A stretch of 13,979 nucleotides of DNA from Patulibacter sp052039575 (lineage in GTDB: Bacteria > Actinomycetota > Thermoleophilia > Solirubrobacterales > Solirubrobacteraceae), in assembly GCA_052039575.1 (NCBI GenBank), contig JBQGEK010000150.1:1-13979 (forward strand), written 5' to 3'. Under the pieces are notes generated by a model that made no database searches, had not been told where the DNA came from, and worked only from the letters and a program-made list of their open reading frames with translations. The translations under genes were made by a program, and so were the position numbers. Below are positions 6,686 through 12,948 of this stretch, in pieces; the stretch's first letter is position 1; the number at the start of each line of letters is the position of its first letter.

Positions 6686-6691
6686 TAGCCT
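6686..6691 (+). promoter_or_regulatory. -10 hexamer TAGCCT, leaderless rmlA mRNA
   Basis: TAGCCT ends 8 nt before the GTG at 6700. The 11-mer GTAGCCTTCGC around it (6685-6695) recurs exactly before rmlB (8829-8839). No -35 was recognised. Confidence 0.5.
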
Positions 6692-6699
6692 TCGCACGT

Positions 6700-7776
6700 G
6701 TGACGCACCTCAAAGGCCTGATCCTCTCCGGCGGCCGGGGAACCCGGCTGCGGCCGATCACCCACACCTCGGCGAAGCAGTTGGTGCCGGTCGCCAACCA
6801 GCCGGTGCTGTTCTACGGCATCCGTTCGATGGTCGCCGCGGGGATCACGGAGATCGGGATCATCCTCAATCCGGAGACGGGCGGCGAGATCCGCGAGGTC
6901 GCCGGCGACGGGTCGCAGTTCGGCGCGCAGATCACGTACATCGACCAGGCGTCCCCCGACGGCCTGGCCCACGCGGTGCTGACCGCCGAGCCGTTCCTCG
7001 GTGACTCCTCGTTCGTGATGTACCTGGGGGACAACCTGCTCCAAGGCGGGATCTCCGACCTGGTCCAGCAGTTCGAGGCCAACCGGCCCGACACGATGAT
7101 CCTGCTGCAGCCGGTCGAGGACGCCCGCCAGTACGGCGTGGCCGAGCTCGAGGACGGCCGGGTGACCAAGCTGGTCGAGAAGCCCGCGGAGCCGAAGTCG
7201 AACCTGGCGCTGGTCGGCGTCTACCTCTTCACCAGCAAGATCATCGACGCGGCGAAGGCGATCGAGCCGTCGGCTCGCGGCGAGCTGGAGATCACCGACG
7301 CGATCCAGTGGCTGGTCGACCGCGGTGACCGCGTCGAGCCGCACGTCGTGCACGGCTGGTGGAAGGACACCGGCAAGCTCGCCGACATGCTGGAGGCCAA
7401 CCGGCTGATCCTCGAGACGATCGAGGAGCGGATCGACGGCGAGGTCGACGAGGCCAGCCAGGTCGAGGGCCGCGTGGTGATCGAGCCCGGTGCCGTGATC
7501 GAGCGCTCGGTGGTCCGCGGACCGGTGGTGATCGGCGCGCGGGCCCGGATCTCCGATTCGTACGTCGGTCCGTACTCGGCGATCGCGTCCGACGCGGTCG
7601 TCGAGCGTTCGGAGGTCGAGCACTCGATCCTGCTCGAGCGGGCGCAGCTGATCGGACTCGAGGGCCGGATCGAGTCGTCGCTGCTCGGCCGGGACGTCAC
7701 CGTCCGCCGCGGCGAGCGGACGCCGCGGGCCTTCCGGTTCATGGTCGGGGACAACTCCGAGATCGAGATTCTCTGA
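6700..7776 (+). CDS. rmlA: Glucose-1-phosphate thymidylyltransferase, long form
   Basis: Catalyses dTTP plus glucose 1-phosphate to dTDP-glucose and pyrophosphate, the first step toward dTDP-L-rhamnose and other deoxysugars, in the cytoplasm. The 358-residue product has the nucleotidyltransferase signature LSGGRGTRLRP (9-19), Lys26 in SAKQLVP, the metal-binding Asp111 in YLGDN, VEKP (159-162) and the WKDTG segment (221-225). Residues about 255-345 form a left-handed beta-helix of hexapeptide-type repeats (VVIEPGAVI, VVIGARARI). This marks the long form of roughly 350 residues rather than the short RmlA of about 290. The GTG start gives the usual N terminus (THLKGLILSGG). It heads an rmlA-rmlD-rmlB cluster with 42-bp and 59-bp gaps. 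Confidence 0.93.
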   Translation: MTHLKGLILSGGRGTRLRPITHTSAKQLVPVANQPVLFYGIRSMVAAGITEIGIILNPETGGEIREVAGDGSQFGAQITYIDQASPDGLAHAVLTAEPFLGDSSFVMYLGDNLLQGGISDLVQQFEANRPDTMILLQPVEDARQYGVAELEDGRVTKLVEKPAEPKSNLALVGVYLFTSKIIDAAKAIEPSARGELEITDAIQWLVDRGDRVEPHVVHGWWKDTGKLADMLEANRLILETIEERIDGEVDEASQVEGRVVIEPGAVIERSVVRGPVVIGARARISDSYVGPYSAIASDAVVERSEVEHSILLERAQLIGLEGRIESSLLGRDVTVRRGERTPRAFRFMVGDNSEIEIL

Positions 7777-7794
7777 TGCAGGGTTTCCACCCCG

Positions 7795-7808
7795 GCTCGG
7801 GAACGAGC
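7795..7808 (+). other. Stem-loop GCTCG-GGAA-CGAGC between rmlA and rmlD
   Basis: A 5-bp stem closed by a GGAA (GNRA-type) tetraloop lies 10 nt before the rmlD ATG. A second stem with the same loop lies between rmlD and rmlB. It may influence mRNA stability or translation. Confidence 0.35.
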
Positions 7809-7818
7809 ACCTAGACCG

Positions 7819-8784
7819 ATGGGGTTCATGAACCAGCGGGGCGTGACGCGTCTCGGGCCGAACCTCGTGATCCGTCCCAAGGGCGGCGGGCTCCAGGCCG
7901 ACGTCGAGGACGACGCCCCGCCGCCGAGCAAGCGTCGGATGGTGGTGGTCGGCGCGGGCGGCATGCTCGGGCACCGCGTCGTCGACATCGCCCGCGTCCA
8001 CGGCTGGGACGTCGTCGCGGCTACGCGCGACGACTGCGACATCACCGACCTGGCGGGCGTCACCGACTACCTCGAGCGGTTGACGCCGACCGCGGTCGTC
8101 AACTGCGCCGCATGGACCGACGTCGACGGCGCAGAGCAGCACGAGGACGATGCGCTGGCCGTCAACGGCGAGGGCGCGGGCAACCTGGCCAGGGCGACCG
8201 CGGCGCTCGGCGTCCGGCTGATCCACGTCTCGACCGACTACGTGCTGCGTGGCGACGACAACGGCGGCCAGCCGTACGCCGAGGACGCCCCGACCGACCC
8301 GCAGAGCGCGTACGGTCGGACCAAGCTGATCGGCGAGCAGCTGGTCGCCGAGAACAACCCGAACCACCTGATCTGCCGGACCGCGTGGGTCTTCGGCGAG
8401 GGCGGCGGGAACTTCGTCGACACGATGGTGCGGCTGGCCGGCGAGCGTGACCAGCTCGACGTCGTCGACGATCAGACCGGGTCACCGACCTGGACGGGGC
8501 ACCTGGCGGCCGCGCTGGTCCAGGTCGCCGCCTCGCAGGCGACCGGGATCGCGCACCTGGCCGGCAGCGGTCAGGTCACGTGGTGCGGACTCGCGGCGGA
8601 GACGGTGTCGCTGATCCAGTCGAAGGCCGAGGTCCGTCCGGTGACCACGGACGCGTTCCCGCGCCCGGCTCCGCGCCCGGCGTGGAGCGTGCTGGGGTCG
8701 ACGCGCGACGACGTCCCGCGCCTGCCCGCCTGGCAGGACGGGCTGACCGCGCACCTGATCGAAGTCAACGCCGCACACCCGTAG
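7819..8784 (+). CDS. rmlD: dTDP-4-dehydrorhamnose reductase
   Basis: Performs the last step of dTDP-L-rhamnose synthesis, NAD(P)H-dependent reduction of dTDP-4-keto-L-rhamnose. The 321-residue product is a short-chain dehydrogenase of the extended type. It has the Rossmann motif GAGGMLG (45-51), HVSTDYVLRG (136-145) and the catalytic YGRTK with Tyr165 and Lys169, plus the family's WTDVDGAE segment. The first 40 residues (basic, then acidic DVEDD and proline-rich) precede the normal N terminus and are unusual for RmlD. The true start could be the ATG at 7819, the one at 7828, or the one at 7939 directly before VVVGAGG. None has a strong Shine-Dalgarno sequence. Translation probably depends on the transcript from rmlA. 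Confidence 0.9.
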   Translation: MGFMNQRGVTRLGPNLVIRPKGGGLQADVEDDAPPPSKRRMVVVGAGGMLGHRVVDIARVHGWDVVAATRDDCDITDLAGVTDYLERLTPTAVVNCAAWTDVDGAEQHEDDALAVNGEGAGNLARATAALGVRLIHVSTDYVLRGDDNGGQPYAEDAPTDPQSAYGRTKLIGEQLVAENNPNHLICRTAWVFGEGGGNFVDTMVRLAGERDQLDVVDDQTGSPTWTGHLAAALVQVAASQATGIAHLAGSGQVTWCGLAAETVSLIQSKAEVRPVTTDAFPRPAPRPAWSVLGSTRDDVPRLPAWQDGLTAHLIEVNAAHP

Positions 8785-8798
8785 CTGCGGGAACGCAG
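8785..8798 (+). other. Stem-loop CTGCG-GGAA-CGCAG between rmlD and rmlB
   Basis: A 5-bp stem with a GGAA tetraloop begins directly after the rmlD stop codon (8782-8784). It has the same loop and CGGGAACG core as the stem-loop at 7795-7808. No U-run follows. Confidence 0.35.
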
Positions 8799-8829
8799 AG
8801 CGGCCGGGTCGCGATCGCCGGGCTTCGCG

Positions 8830-8835
8830 TAGCCT
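8830..8835 (+). promoter_or_regulatory. -10 hexamer TAGCCT, leaderless rmlB mRNA
   Basis: TAGCCT ends 8 nt before the ATG at 8844, the same hexamer and spacing as rmlA. It implies an internal promoter, so rmlB need not rely on readthrough from rmlD. Confidence 0.5.
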
Positions 8836-8843
8836 TCGCGGCG

Positions 8844-9845
8844 ATGAAGCTCCTTGTTTGCGGTGGCGCCGGGTTCATCGGCTCGGCGTTCGTGCACCAG
8901 CGCGTTGCGGCCGGCGACGAGGTCGTCGTGCTCGACGCGCTGACCTACGCCGGCCGGCGCGAGAACGTCGAGGGCCTCGGCGTCGAGCTGATCGTCGGCC
9001 GGATCGAGGACGCGGGCGCGGTCGAGCAGGCTGCGGCGGGGGTCGACGCGATCGTCAACTTCGCGGCGGAGACCCACGTCGACCGCTCGATCCTCGACGC
9101 GCAGGCGTTCGTGCTGACCACCGCGCTCGGCACCTACACGCTGGTCGAGGAGGCGCGACGGCGCGGGATCCGCTTCGTCCAGGTCTCGACCGACGAGGTC
9201 TACGGCTCGATCGAGGACGGCGCCTTCACCGAGGAGCACCCGCTCGAGCCGTCGTCGCCGTACTCGGCGTCGAAGGCCGGAGCGGACCTGATGGTGCTCG
9301 CCGCCCACCACACCTACGACCAGGACGTGGTGATCGCCCGGGGATCCAACTGCTACGGGCCGCGTCAGTTCCCGGAGAAGCTGATCCCCGTGATGAGCCT
9401 CAACGGGATGCACGGTGGTCCGCTGCCGATCTACGGTGACGGCCAGCAGGTCCGCACCTGGCTGCACGTCGACGACTTCGCGTCCGGCATCCATGCGGTG
9501 CTGACGCGCGGTGAGGCCGGGCAGGCCTACAACGTCGGCGGGGCCAAGGAGAAGGTCAACGTCGACGTGGTCAGCGAGATCATCCGGCTGACCGGCGCTT
9601 CGGACGATCAGATCGCGCACGTCGAGGACCGCCTCGGCCACGATTTCCGCTACGCCCTCGACTCCTCGAAGCTGCAGGCGATCTCGGACTGGAAGCCGCG
9701 GGTCGACATCGACGAGGGTGGGCTCGAGTCGACGGTTCACTGGTACCGCGACCACCCGCAGTGGTGGAAGCCGCTCGTCGCCACCGACGAGTACCGCGCG
9801 TACTACCGCCGGGTGTACGGCCAGGACCCGCGGTTCGGCGGCTGA
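8844..9845 (+). CDS. rmlB: dTDP-glucose 4,6-dehydratase
   Basis: Converts dTDP-glucose to dTDP-4-keto-6-deoxyglucose using tightly bound NAD+, the second step of the pathway begun by RmlA. The 333-residue product is an extended short-chain dehydrogenase of normal RmlB length. It has the NAD-binding GGAGFIG (7-13), NFAAETHVDRS (72-82), the diagnostic STDEVYGS with Thr116, Asp117 and Glu118, and the catalytic YSASK with Tyr140 and Lys144. RGSNCYGPRQFPEKLIP follows, as expected. The presence of both Asp and Glu in TDE supports a 4,6-dehydratase over a simple epimerase. The ATG at 8844 gives the expected MKLLVCGGAGFIG start. It follows rmlD by 59 bp and converges on the lipoprotein gene. Confidence 0.94.
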   Translation: MKLLVCGGAGFIGSAFVHQRVAAGDEVVVLDALTYAGRRENVEGLGVELIVGRIEDAGAVEQAAAGVDAIVNFAAETHVDRSILDAQAFVLTTALGTYTLVEEARRRGIRFVQVSTDEVYGSIEDGAFTEEHPLEPSSPYSASKAGADLMVLAAHHTYDQDVVIARGSNCYGPRQFPEKLIPVMSLNGMHGGPLPIYGDGQQVRTWLHVDDFASGIHAVLTRGEAGQAYNVGGAKEKVNVDVVSEIIRLTGASDDQIAHVEDRLGHDFRYALDSSKLQAISDWKPRVDIDEGGLESTVHWYRDHPQWWKPLVATDEYRAYYRRVYGQDPRFGG

Positions 9846-9853
9846 GTCGCCCG

Positions 9854-9876
9854 GCGCGGCGGATCGTCCGCCGCGC
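9854..9876. terminator. Strong 10-bp hairpin between rmlB and the lipoprotein gene
   Basis: GCGCGGCGGA (9854-9863) pairs perfectly with TCCGCCGCGC (9867-9876) across a TCG loop. It lies 8 nt after the rmlB stop and 37 nt from the end of the converging lipoprotein gene. It probably terminates both transcripts, though no U-run is present. Confidence 0.6.
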
Positions 9877-9913
9877 TCGCATCCGTCCGGCGCAGGGCTG
9901 GACGATCAGCGGA

Positions 9914-10375
9914 TCAGCTCTTCTCCTGCTTGGCGCCGACGGTCGAGCCGTCGAACTTCCAGGTGTTGCCCTCGCGGATCATCTTGACCGTGTCGGTCCG
10001 CTCGAAGTCGCCGGGCACGCTGACGAGGGCCTCGACCGTGGCGACGTCGCCCTCGATCCGGACCTCCTGCACGTTGAGCTTGGTCGGATCGCTGTTGCGC
10101 AGCGCGGCGCGGGCGTTCTGCTCGCAGGCACCGTCGCGGCTCAGCTCAGCGACGAGTCGCTGCGACAGCAGATTGCGGCAGACCTCGGGCGCGCCGGTGT
10201 CGTCCTTGATCTCGTCGTTGTAGGCATCGTCGAGCGCACGCACGGTGCTGGCTACGCGTCCCTGCTCGCCCGTGAACTCCTTCTCCTCCACGGAGTTGGA
10301 CTGCGCACAGCCCGTCGCCCCGAGGGCGACCAGCGTGCCGGCGACGGCGAAGGGGACCAGGCGACGGACGATCAC
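9914..10375 (-). CDS. Small secreted lipoprotein of unknown function
   Basis: A 153-residue product, or 156 if the upstream TTG at 10384 is used. The N terminus has Arg residues and a hydrophobic segment (LVPFAVAGTLVALGA), then a lipobox-like ATGC with Cys23. Lipidation and anchoring outside the membrane are therefore likely; Ala at -3 is less common than Leu. After a short linker, the mature part holds two Cys (PEVCRNLL, DGACEQN) that may form a disulfide. It ends with alternating strands (VRIEGDVATVEALVSV, GNTWKFDG), a pattern reminiscent of NTF2-like or DUF4878-type proteins. I do not recognise a specific family. The GTG at 10375 was chosen because TACCGT lies 8 nt upstream, which would leave the TTG outside the mRNA. 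It diverges from the uracil-DNA glycosylase gene with only 25 bp between starts. Confidence 0.75.
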   Translation of the reverse strand: MIVRRLVPFAVAGTLVALGATGCAQSNSVEEKEFTGEQGRVASTVRALDDAYNDEIKDDTGAPEVCRNLLSQRLVAELSRDGACEQNARAALRNSDPTKLNVQEVRIEGDVATVEALVSVPGDFERTDTVKMIREGNTWKFDGSTVGAKQEKS

Positions 10376-10383
10376 GAGACGCA

Positions 10384-10393
10384 ACGGTACCGT
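10384..10393. promoter_or_regulatory. Palindromic bidirectional promoter ACGGTACCGT
   Basis: The perfect 10-bp palindrome contains TACCGT on each strand: plus 10388-10393 and minus 10389-10384, sharing the central TA. The plus copy ends 7 nt before the GTG at 10401; the minus copy ends 8 nt before the GTG at 10375. Both divergent genes would be leaderless, and polymerase could not serve both at once. Confidence 0.6.
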
Positions 10394-10400
10394 AGGACCC

Positions 10401-11084
10401 GTGCGCGCGAGCCTCGCCGAGCACCAGCAGCGGGTCGTGGCCTGTCGTGCGTGTCCCCGCCTGGTCGCCTGGCGGGAGCAGGTCGCGCGGGAGAAGCGGG
10501 CCGCGTACCGCGACGAGCGCTACTGGGGTCGGCCGCTGCCGGGATTCGGTGACCCCGACGGTCGGGTGCTGCTGGTCGGGCTCGCTCCGGCCGCCCACGG
10601 CGCCAACCGCACCGGTCGGATGTTCACCGGTGACCGTTCCGGCGACTTCCTGTTCGCGGCGCTCCACCGCACCGGGTTCGCCGACCGCCCGACATCGATC
10701 GCCCGCGACGACGGACTGACGCTGCGCGACGCGTGGATCACCGCGATCGTGCGGTGCGCGCCGCCGGCCAACAAGCCGACGCCGGCCGAGCGCGACCGCT
10801 GCCTGCCGTGGACCGCGTCCGAGCTCGACCTGCTGCCGAACGTCCGCGTGGTGCTCTGCCTGGGCGCGTTCGGCTGGGACGGTGCGCTGCGGCTGCTGGC
10901 GAAGCGCGGGGTGGCGGTGCCGAAACCGCGGCCGCGGTTCGGGCACGGGGCGGAGGTCGACCTGGGGGGAGTGCACCTGTTGGGTACGTTCCACCCGAGT
11001 CAGCAGAACACCTTCACCGGGCGGCTGACCCCGCCGATGCTCGACGCGGTGCTGGAGCGAGCGCGCGAGCTTGCGGTGGGCTGA
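10401..11084 (+). CDS. udgB: Family 5 uracil-DNA glycosylase (UDGb), iron-sulfur type
   Basis: Removes uracil, and in known family 5 enzymes also hypoxanthine and other deaminated bases, from DNA as the first step of base excision repair. The 227-residue product has the family motif GLAPAAHGANRTGR (60-73) and the C-terminal HPSQQNTFTGRLT (198-210), both typical of UDGb and distinct from family 4. Four cysteines can bind the 4Fe-4S cluster: Cys15 and Cys18 (CRACP), Cys119 (VRCAPP) and Cys134 (RDRCLPW). Cys153 is an extra one. The frame is open upstream to 10245, but those codons lie over the lipoprotein gene and its promoter. The GTG at 10401 follows TACCGT by 7 nt and gives the normal family length. 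The high G+C content makes cytosine-deamination repair plausible as its main task. Confidence 0.92.
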   Translation: MRASLAEHQQRVVACRACPRLVAWREQVAREKRAAYRDERYWGRPLPGFGDPDGRVLLVGLAPAAHGANRTGRMFTGDRSGDFLFAALHRTGFADRPTSIARDDGLTLRDAWITAIVRCAPPANKPTPAERDRCLPWTASELDLLPNVRVVLCLGAFGWDGALRLLAKRGVAVPKPRPRFGHGAEVDLGGVHLLGTFHPSQQNTFTGRLTPPMLDAVLERARELAVG

Positions 11085-11112
11085 CCGGCTGGTCGCGTCG
11101 GGGTCGGGCCCG

Positions 11113-11748
11113 TCAACAGGCGGGGCGCACGACCCGGTGGACCAGATCGGTCCAGCCGTCGTCGAGCCGCTCGACGGTCGCGCCGCCGCCGATCAGGTAC
11201 TGGAGCCGCGCGGGGTCGAAGTAGGCCAGCAGGGTCTCGGTCAGCAGCTCGACATCGCCGTCCACCCCGGCCGCGCGCAGCAGGGTCGCGACGTGCAGCA
11301 GGTTCACGCTGCGCGCGGGGTGGCTGTAGCGACGGGCGCCGGTCGGCTCCGACGCGAGCAGGATGTCGCTGTGCTCGATCGCGTGGCGGATCCGCAGATG
11401 GCCGAACGCGACGAGCCGCTCGAGCGGGGGAGCGCCGGGGCCGAGCGGCGGCGGCCCGAACATGAACGCCTCCTGGTTCTCGCGCTCGGTGTGGTCGAGC
11501 AGCGCGACCATCAGGCCGACACGGTCGCCGAAGCGGCGGAAGACCGTGCCCTTGCCGACCTCGGCCGCGGCGGCGACGGCCTCCATCGTGACCTGGCTGG
11601 CGCCGTGTTCGGCGACCAGCACGCGGGCGGCGTCGAGCAGTCGACGCCGGTTGCGGGCGGCGTCGGCCCGCTCGGTCTCCTCGCTGCTGGCCATCGGCAG
11701 CGCGCCGGTCGGGATGACCGTCAGCGGTGAGGGCACGGGCGGGATCAC
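11113..11748 (-). CDS. TetR-family repressor, divergent from an FMN reductase gene
   Basis: A 211-residue TetR protein. Helix 1 (RNRRRLLDAARVLVAEHG) and the helix-turn-helix at about 52-72 (QVTMEAVAAAAEVGKGTVFRRFGD) are clear. The C-terminal domain includes HTERENQEAFMFGPPPLGPG and a helix-rich remainder; the ligand is unknown. The GTG at 11748 was chosen because TATACT, the best -10 in the window, lies 7 nt upstream. A later ATG at 11694 (ASSEETERADAARNR) is the alternative and would remove 18 residues. It diverges from the FMN reductase across 125 bp that hold three palindromes, so control of itself and that gene is likely. It converges on udgB with a 28-bp gap that has only a weak GACC-GGCT-GGTC stem. 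Confidence 0.92.
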   Translation of the reverse strand: MIPPVPSPLTVIPTGALPMASSEETERADAARNRRRLLDAARVLVAEHGASQVTMEAVAAAAEVGKGTVFRRFGDRVGLMVALLDHTERENQEAFMFGPPPLGPGAPPLERLVAFGHLRIRHAIEHSDILLASEPTGARRYSHPARSVNLLHVATLLRAAGVDGDVELLTETLLAYFDPARLQYLIGGGATVERLDDGWTDLVHRVVRPAC

Positions 11749-11755
11749 GACGCCC

Positions 11756-11761
11756 AGTATA
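11756..11761 (-). promoter_or_regulatory. -10 hexamer TATACT, leaderless tetR mRNA
   Basis: TATACT on the minus strand ends 7 nt before the GTG at 11748. At a 17-nt spacing the -35 would be TGGTCC (11784-11779), inside the palindrome at 11779-11790, consistent with autorepression. Confidence 0.6.
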
Positions 11762-11775
11762 CCCCGGAACGGGTA

Positions 11776-11791
11776 AGTGGACCAGGGTCCG
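11776..11791. promoter_or_regulatory. Operator candidate copy 1, AGTGGACCAGGGTCCG
   Basis: Contains GGACC-AG-GGTCC (11779-11790). The 16-mer AGTGGACC-NN-GGTCCG recurs at 11813-11828, 37 bp downstream. This copy covers the predicted -35 of the tetR gene. Confidence 0.5.
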
Positions 11792-11800
11792 CTTCTCTGA

Positions 11801-11813
11801 TAGAACTGTTCTA
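11801..11813. promoter_or_regulatory. Palindrome TAGAAC-T-GTTCTA
   Basis: Perfect 6-bp arms around one T, between the two GGACC repeats and touching the second. It is AT-rich for this genome and probably overlaps the FMN reductase promoter. It could bind the TetR protein or contain -10-like sequence. Confidence 0.5.
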
Positions 11814-11828
11814 GTGGACCGCGGTCCG
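11813..11828. promoter_or_regulatory. Operator candidate copy 2, AGTGGACCGCGGTCCG
   Basis: Contains GGACCGCGGTCC (11816-11827), a perfect 12-bp palindrome and the second copy of the 16-mer seen at 11776-11791. It lies 46 nt before the FMN reductase ATG. Confidence 0.5.
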
Positions 11829-11863
11829 GTTACCCGCCCGGCCCTCTCCCCCGAAATCCCAGT

Positions 11864-11868
11864 AGGAG
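11864..11868 (+). promoter_or_regulatory. Ribosome binding site AGGAG of the FMN reductase gene
   Basis: AGGAG lies 5 nt before the ATG at 11874. It is the clearest Shine-Dalgarno sequence in the window and fixes this start. Confidence 0.75.
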
Positions 11869-11873
11869 CTCAG

Positions 11874-12440
11874 ATGTCCAACGTTCGCATCCTCGCCCTG
11901 GTCGGCAGCCTCCGCGCCGGCTCGCACAACCGCCAGCTCGCCGAAGCCGCCGTCGGGGCCGCCCCCGAGGGTGTCGACCTCGAGATCCTCGACGGTCTCG
12001 CCGACCTCCCCTTCTACAACGAGGACATCGACAACGACAGCGATCGTCCGGCGGCCGTGGACCGGTTCCGCGAGGCGGCCGGCGGTGCTGCCGGGTTCGT
12101 CTTCTTCTCGCCGGAGTACAACGGCACGATCCCGGCGGTGCTGAAGAACGCGATCGACTGGGCGTCGCGCCCGTTCGGTGAGGGTGCGATCGGCGGCAAG
12201 CCCGTCGCGGTCGTCGGCACCGCCTTCGGGCAGTACGGCGGCGTCTGGGCCCAGGACGAGGCGCGCAAGGCGGTCGGGATCGCCGGCGGGGTTCCGCTCG
12301 ACGACGCCAAGCTCTCGATCCCGGAGTCGGTGGTCCGCTTCGCCGAGGCACACCCGCGCGACGACGCCGAGCTCGTCCAGCAGGTCACCGCCGTCGTCCA
12401 GCAGGTCGCCGACGCGGCCAAGGAGCCGGTCGCGGCTTGA
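11874..12440 (+). CDS. NADPH-dependent FMN reductase (flavodoxin-like fold)
   Basis: A 188-residue member of the NADPH-dependent FMN reductase family, whose members reduce FMN, quinones, azo dyes or chromate in the cytoplasm. The FMN phosphate-binding loop is GSLRAGSHNRQ (11-21), and the second flavin-contacting motif is SPEYNGTIPAVLKNAIDW (79-96), nearly diagnostic for the family. GGKPVAVVGTAFGQYGG continues the core. Length is normal. The ATG at 11874 follows AGGAG; the frame is open upstream but overlaps the tetR gene and the operators. The divergent TetR repressor suggests induction by a quinone-like or other electrophilic compound, by analogy with similar pairs. Substrate and ligand cannot be read from the sequence. 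Confidence 0.92.
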   Translation: MSNVRILALVGSLRAGSHNRQLAEAAVGAAPEGVDLEILDGLADLPFYNEDIDNDSDRPAAVDRFREAAGGAAGFVFFSPEYNGTIPAVLKNAIDWASRPFGEGAIGGKPVAVVGTAFGQYGGVWAQDEARKAVGIAGGVPLDDAKLSIPESVVRFAEAHPRDDAELVQQVTAVVQQVADAAKEPVAA

Positions 12441-12453
12441 GCCCCAGCGGGGC
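12441..12453 (+). terminator. Hairpin GCCCC-AGC-GGGGC after the FMN reductase gene
   Basis: A 5-bp all-GC stem begins immediately after the stop codon at 12438-12440. It probably ends or stabilises the FMN reductase transcript; no U-run follows. Confidence 0.45.
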
Positions 12454-12487
12454 GGACGGAACCGCCGTCGCGTCCGGGCGGACGGAC

Positions 12488-12493
12488 TAGGGT
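12488..12493 (+). promoter_or_regulatory. Possible -10 hexamer TAGGGT for the membrane-protein gene
   Basis: TAGGGT lies 39 nt before the GTG at 12533. If used, it would give a leader of about 30 nt. This spacing differs from the leaderless genes, and no Shine-Dalgarno sequence is evident, so both promoter and start are uncertain. Confidence 0.25.
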
Positions 12494-12532
12494 GGTCGTA
12501 GCGGTTCCCGACCCGACGGCGGCCGCGACCCC

Positions 12533-12913
12533 GTGATCGATCCGCCCCAACGCCGTTCGAGTTCCGACCCCGCGCGAACCGACCCGTTCGGCCGGCCGAT
12601 CGAGGCCGCCCGCGTCGAGTCTCACCCCGAGGCCGCGAGCCCCGGCGTTCGCCCGCCGGAGTCGGCCACCTGGGCGTTGCTGCTCGGGATCGCGGGGATC
12701 GTGATCGTCCCGCTGCTGGCGTCGATCGCGGCCTGGGTCATCGGGGCGCGGGCCCGCCGGGAGTGCCGCGAGCTTCCGGGACGCCCGGGGTACGGCACGG
12801 CATCCACCGGCTGGGTGCTCGGCATCGTCGGCACCGTCGGCTGGCTGCTGTTCGGTGCGGCGTTGATCCTCCTGTTCGTGGTCTACGTCGGGGACGTCGA
12901 GATCGTCCGATGA
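12533..12913 (+). CDS. Small two-helix membrane protein, DUF4190-like
   Basis: A 126-residue protein. Residues 1-44 are hydrophilic and Pro/Arg-rich (DPFGRPIEAARVESHPEA). Two transmembrane segments follow: about 46-70 (ATWALLLGIAGIVIVPLLAS, AAWVIG) and about 93-117 (GWVLGIVGTVGWLLFGAALI). A short basic loop (GARARRECRELPGRPGYG) joins them. The helix-loop-helix with Gly-rich helices and the GxxARRE loop resembles DUF4190 proteins, small membrane proteins of unknown function often seen in actinobacteria, sometimes fused to cytoplasmic domains. The basic loop suggests both ends face outside or that the loop is cytoplasmic. The start rests on a GTG without a clear Shine-Dalgarno sequence. It is separated from lhr by 69 bp. 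Confidence 0.75.
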   Translation: MIDPPQRRSSSDPARTDPFGRPIEAARVESHPEAASPGVRPPESATWALLLGIAGIVIVPLLASIAAWVIGARARRECRELPGRPGYGTASTGWVLGIVGTVGWLLFGAALILLFVVYVGDVEIVR

Positions 12914-12948
12914 CCGGCGCGGTGCGCGCCGGAAGTCCCCGTTGTCAC

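Noticed and set aside
7819..7938. A remnant of rmlC fused to rmlD
   Set aside because: Forty residues without any cupin motif are too short and unlike RmlC.
6646..8367. 573-residue open frame on the minus strand opposite rmlA and rmlD
   Set aside because: It spans two confidently identified genes and their gap, has no domain, and is explained by the scarcity of stop codons at high G+C.
11801..11813. LexA box in TAGAAC-T-GTTCTA
   Set aside because: The GAAC/GTTC halves are separated by one base instead of four, so the geometry does not fit LexA; a TetR-type or other operator is more likely.
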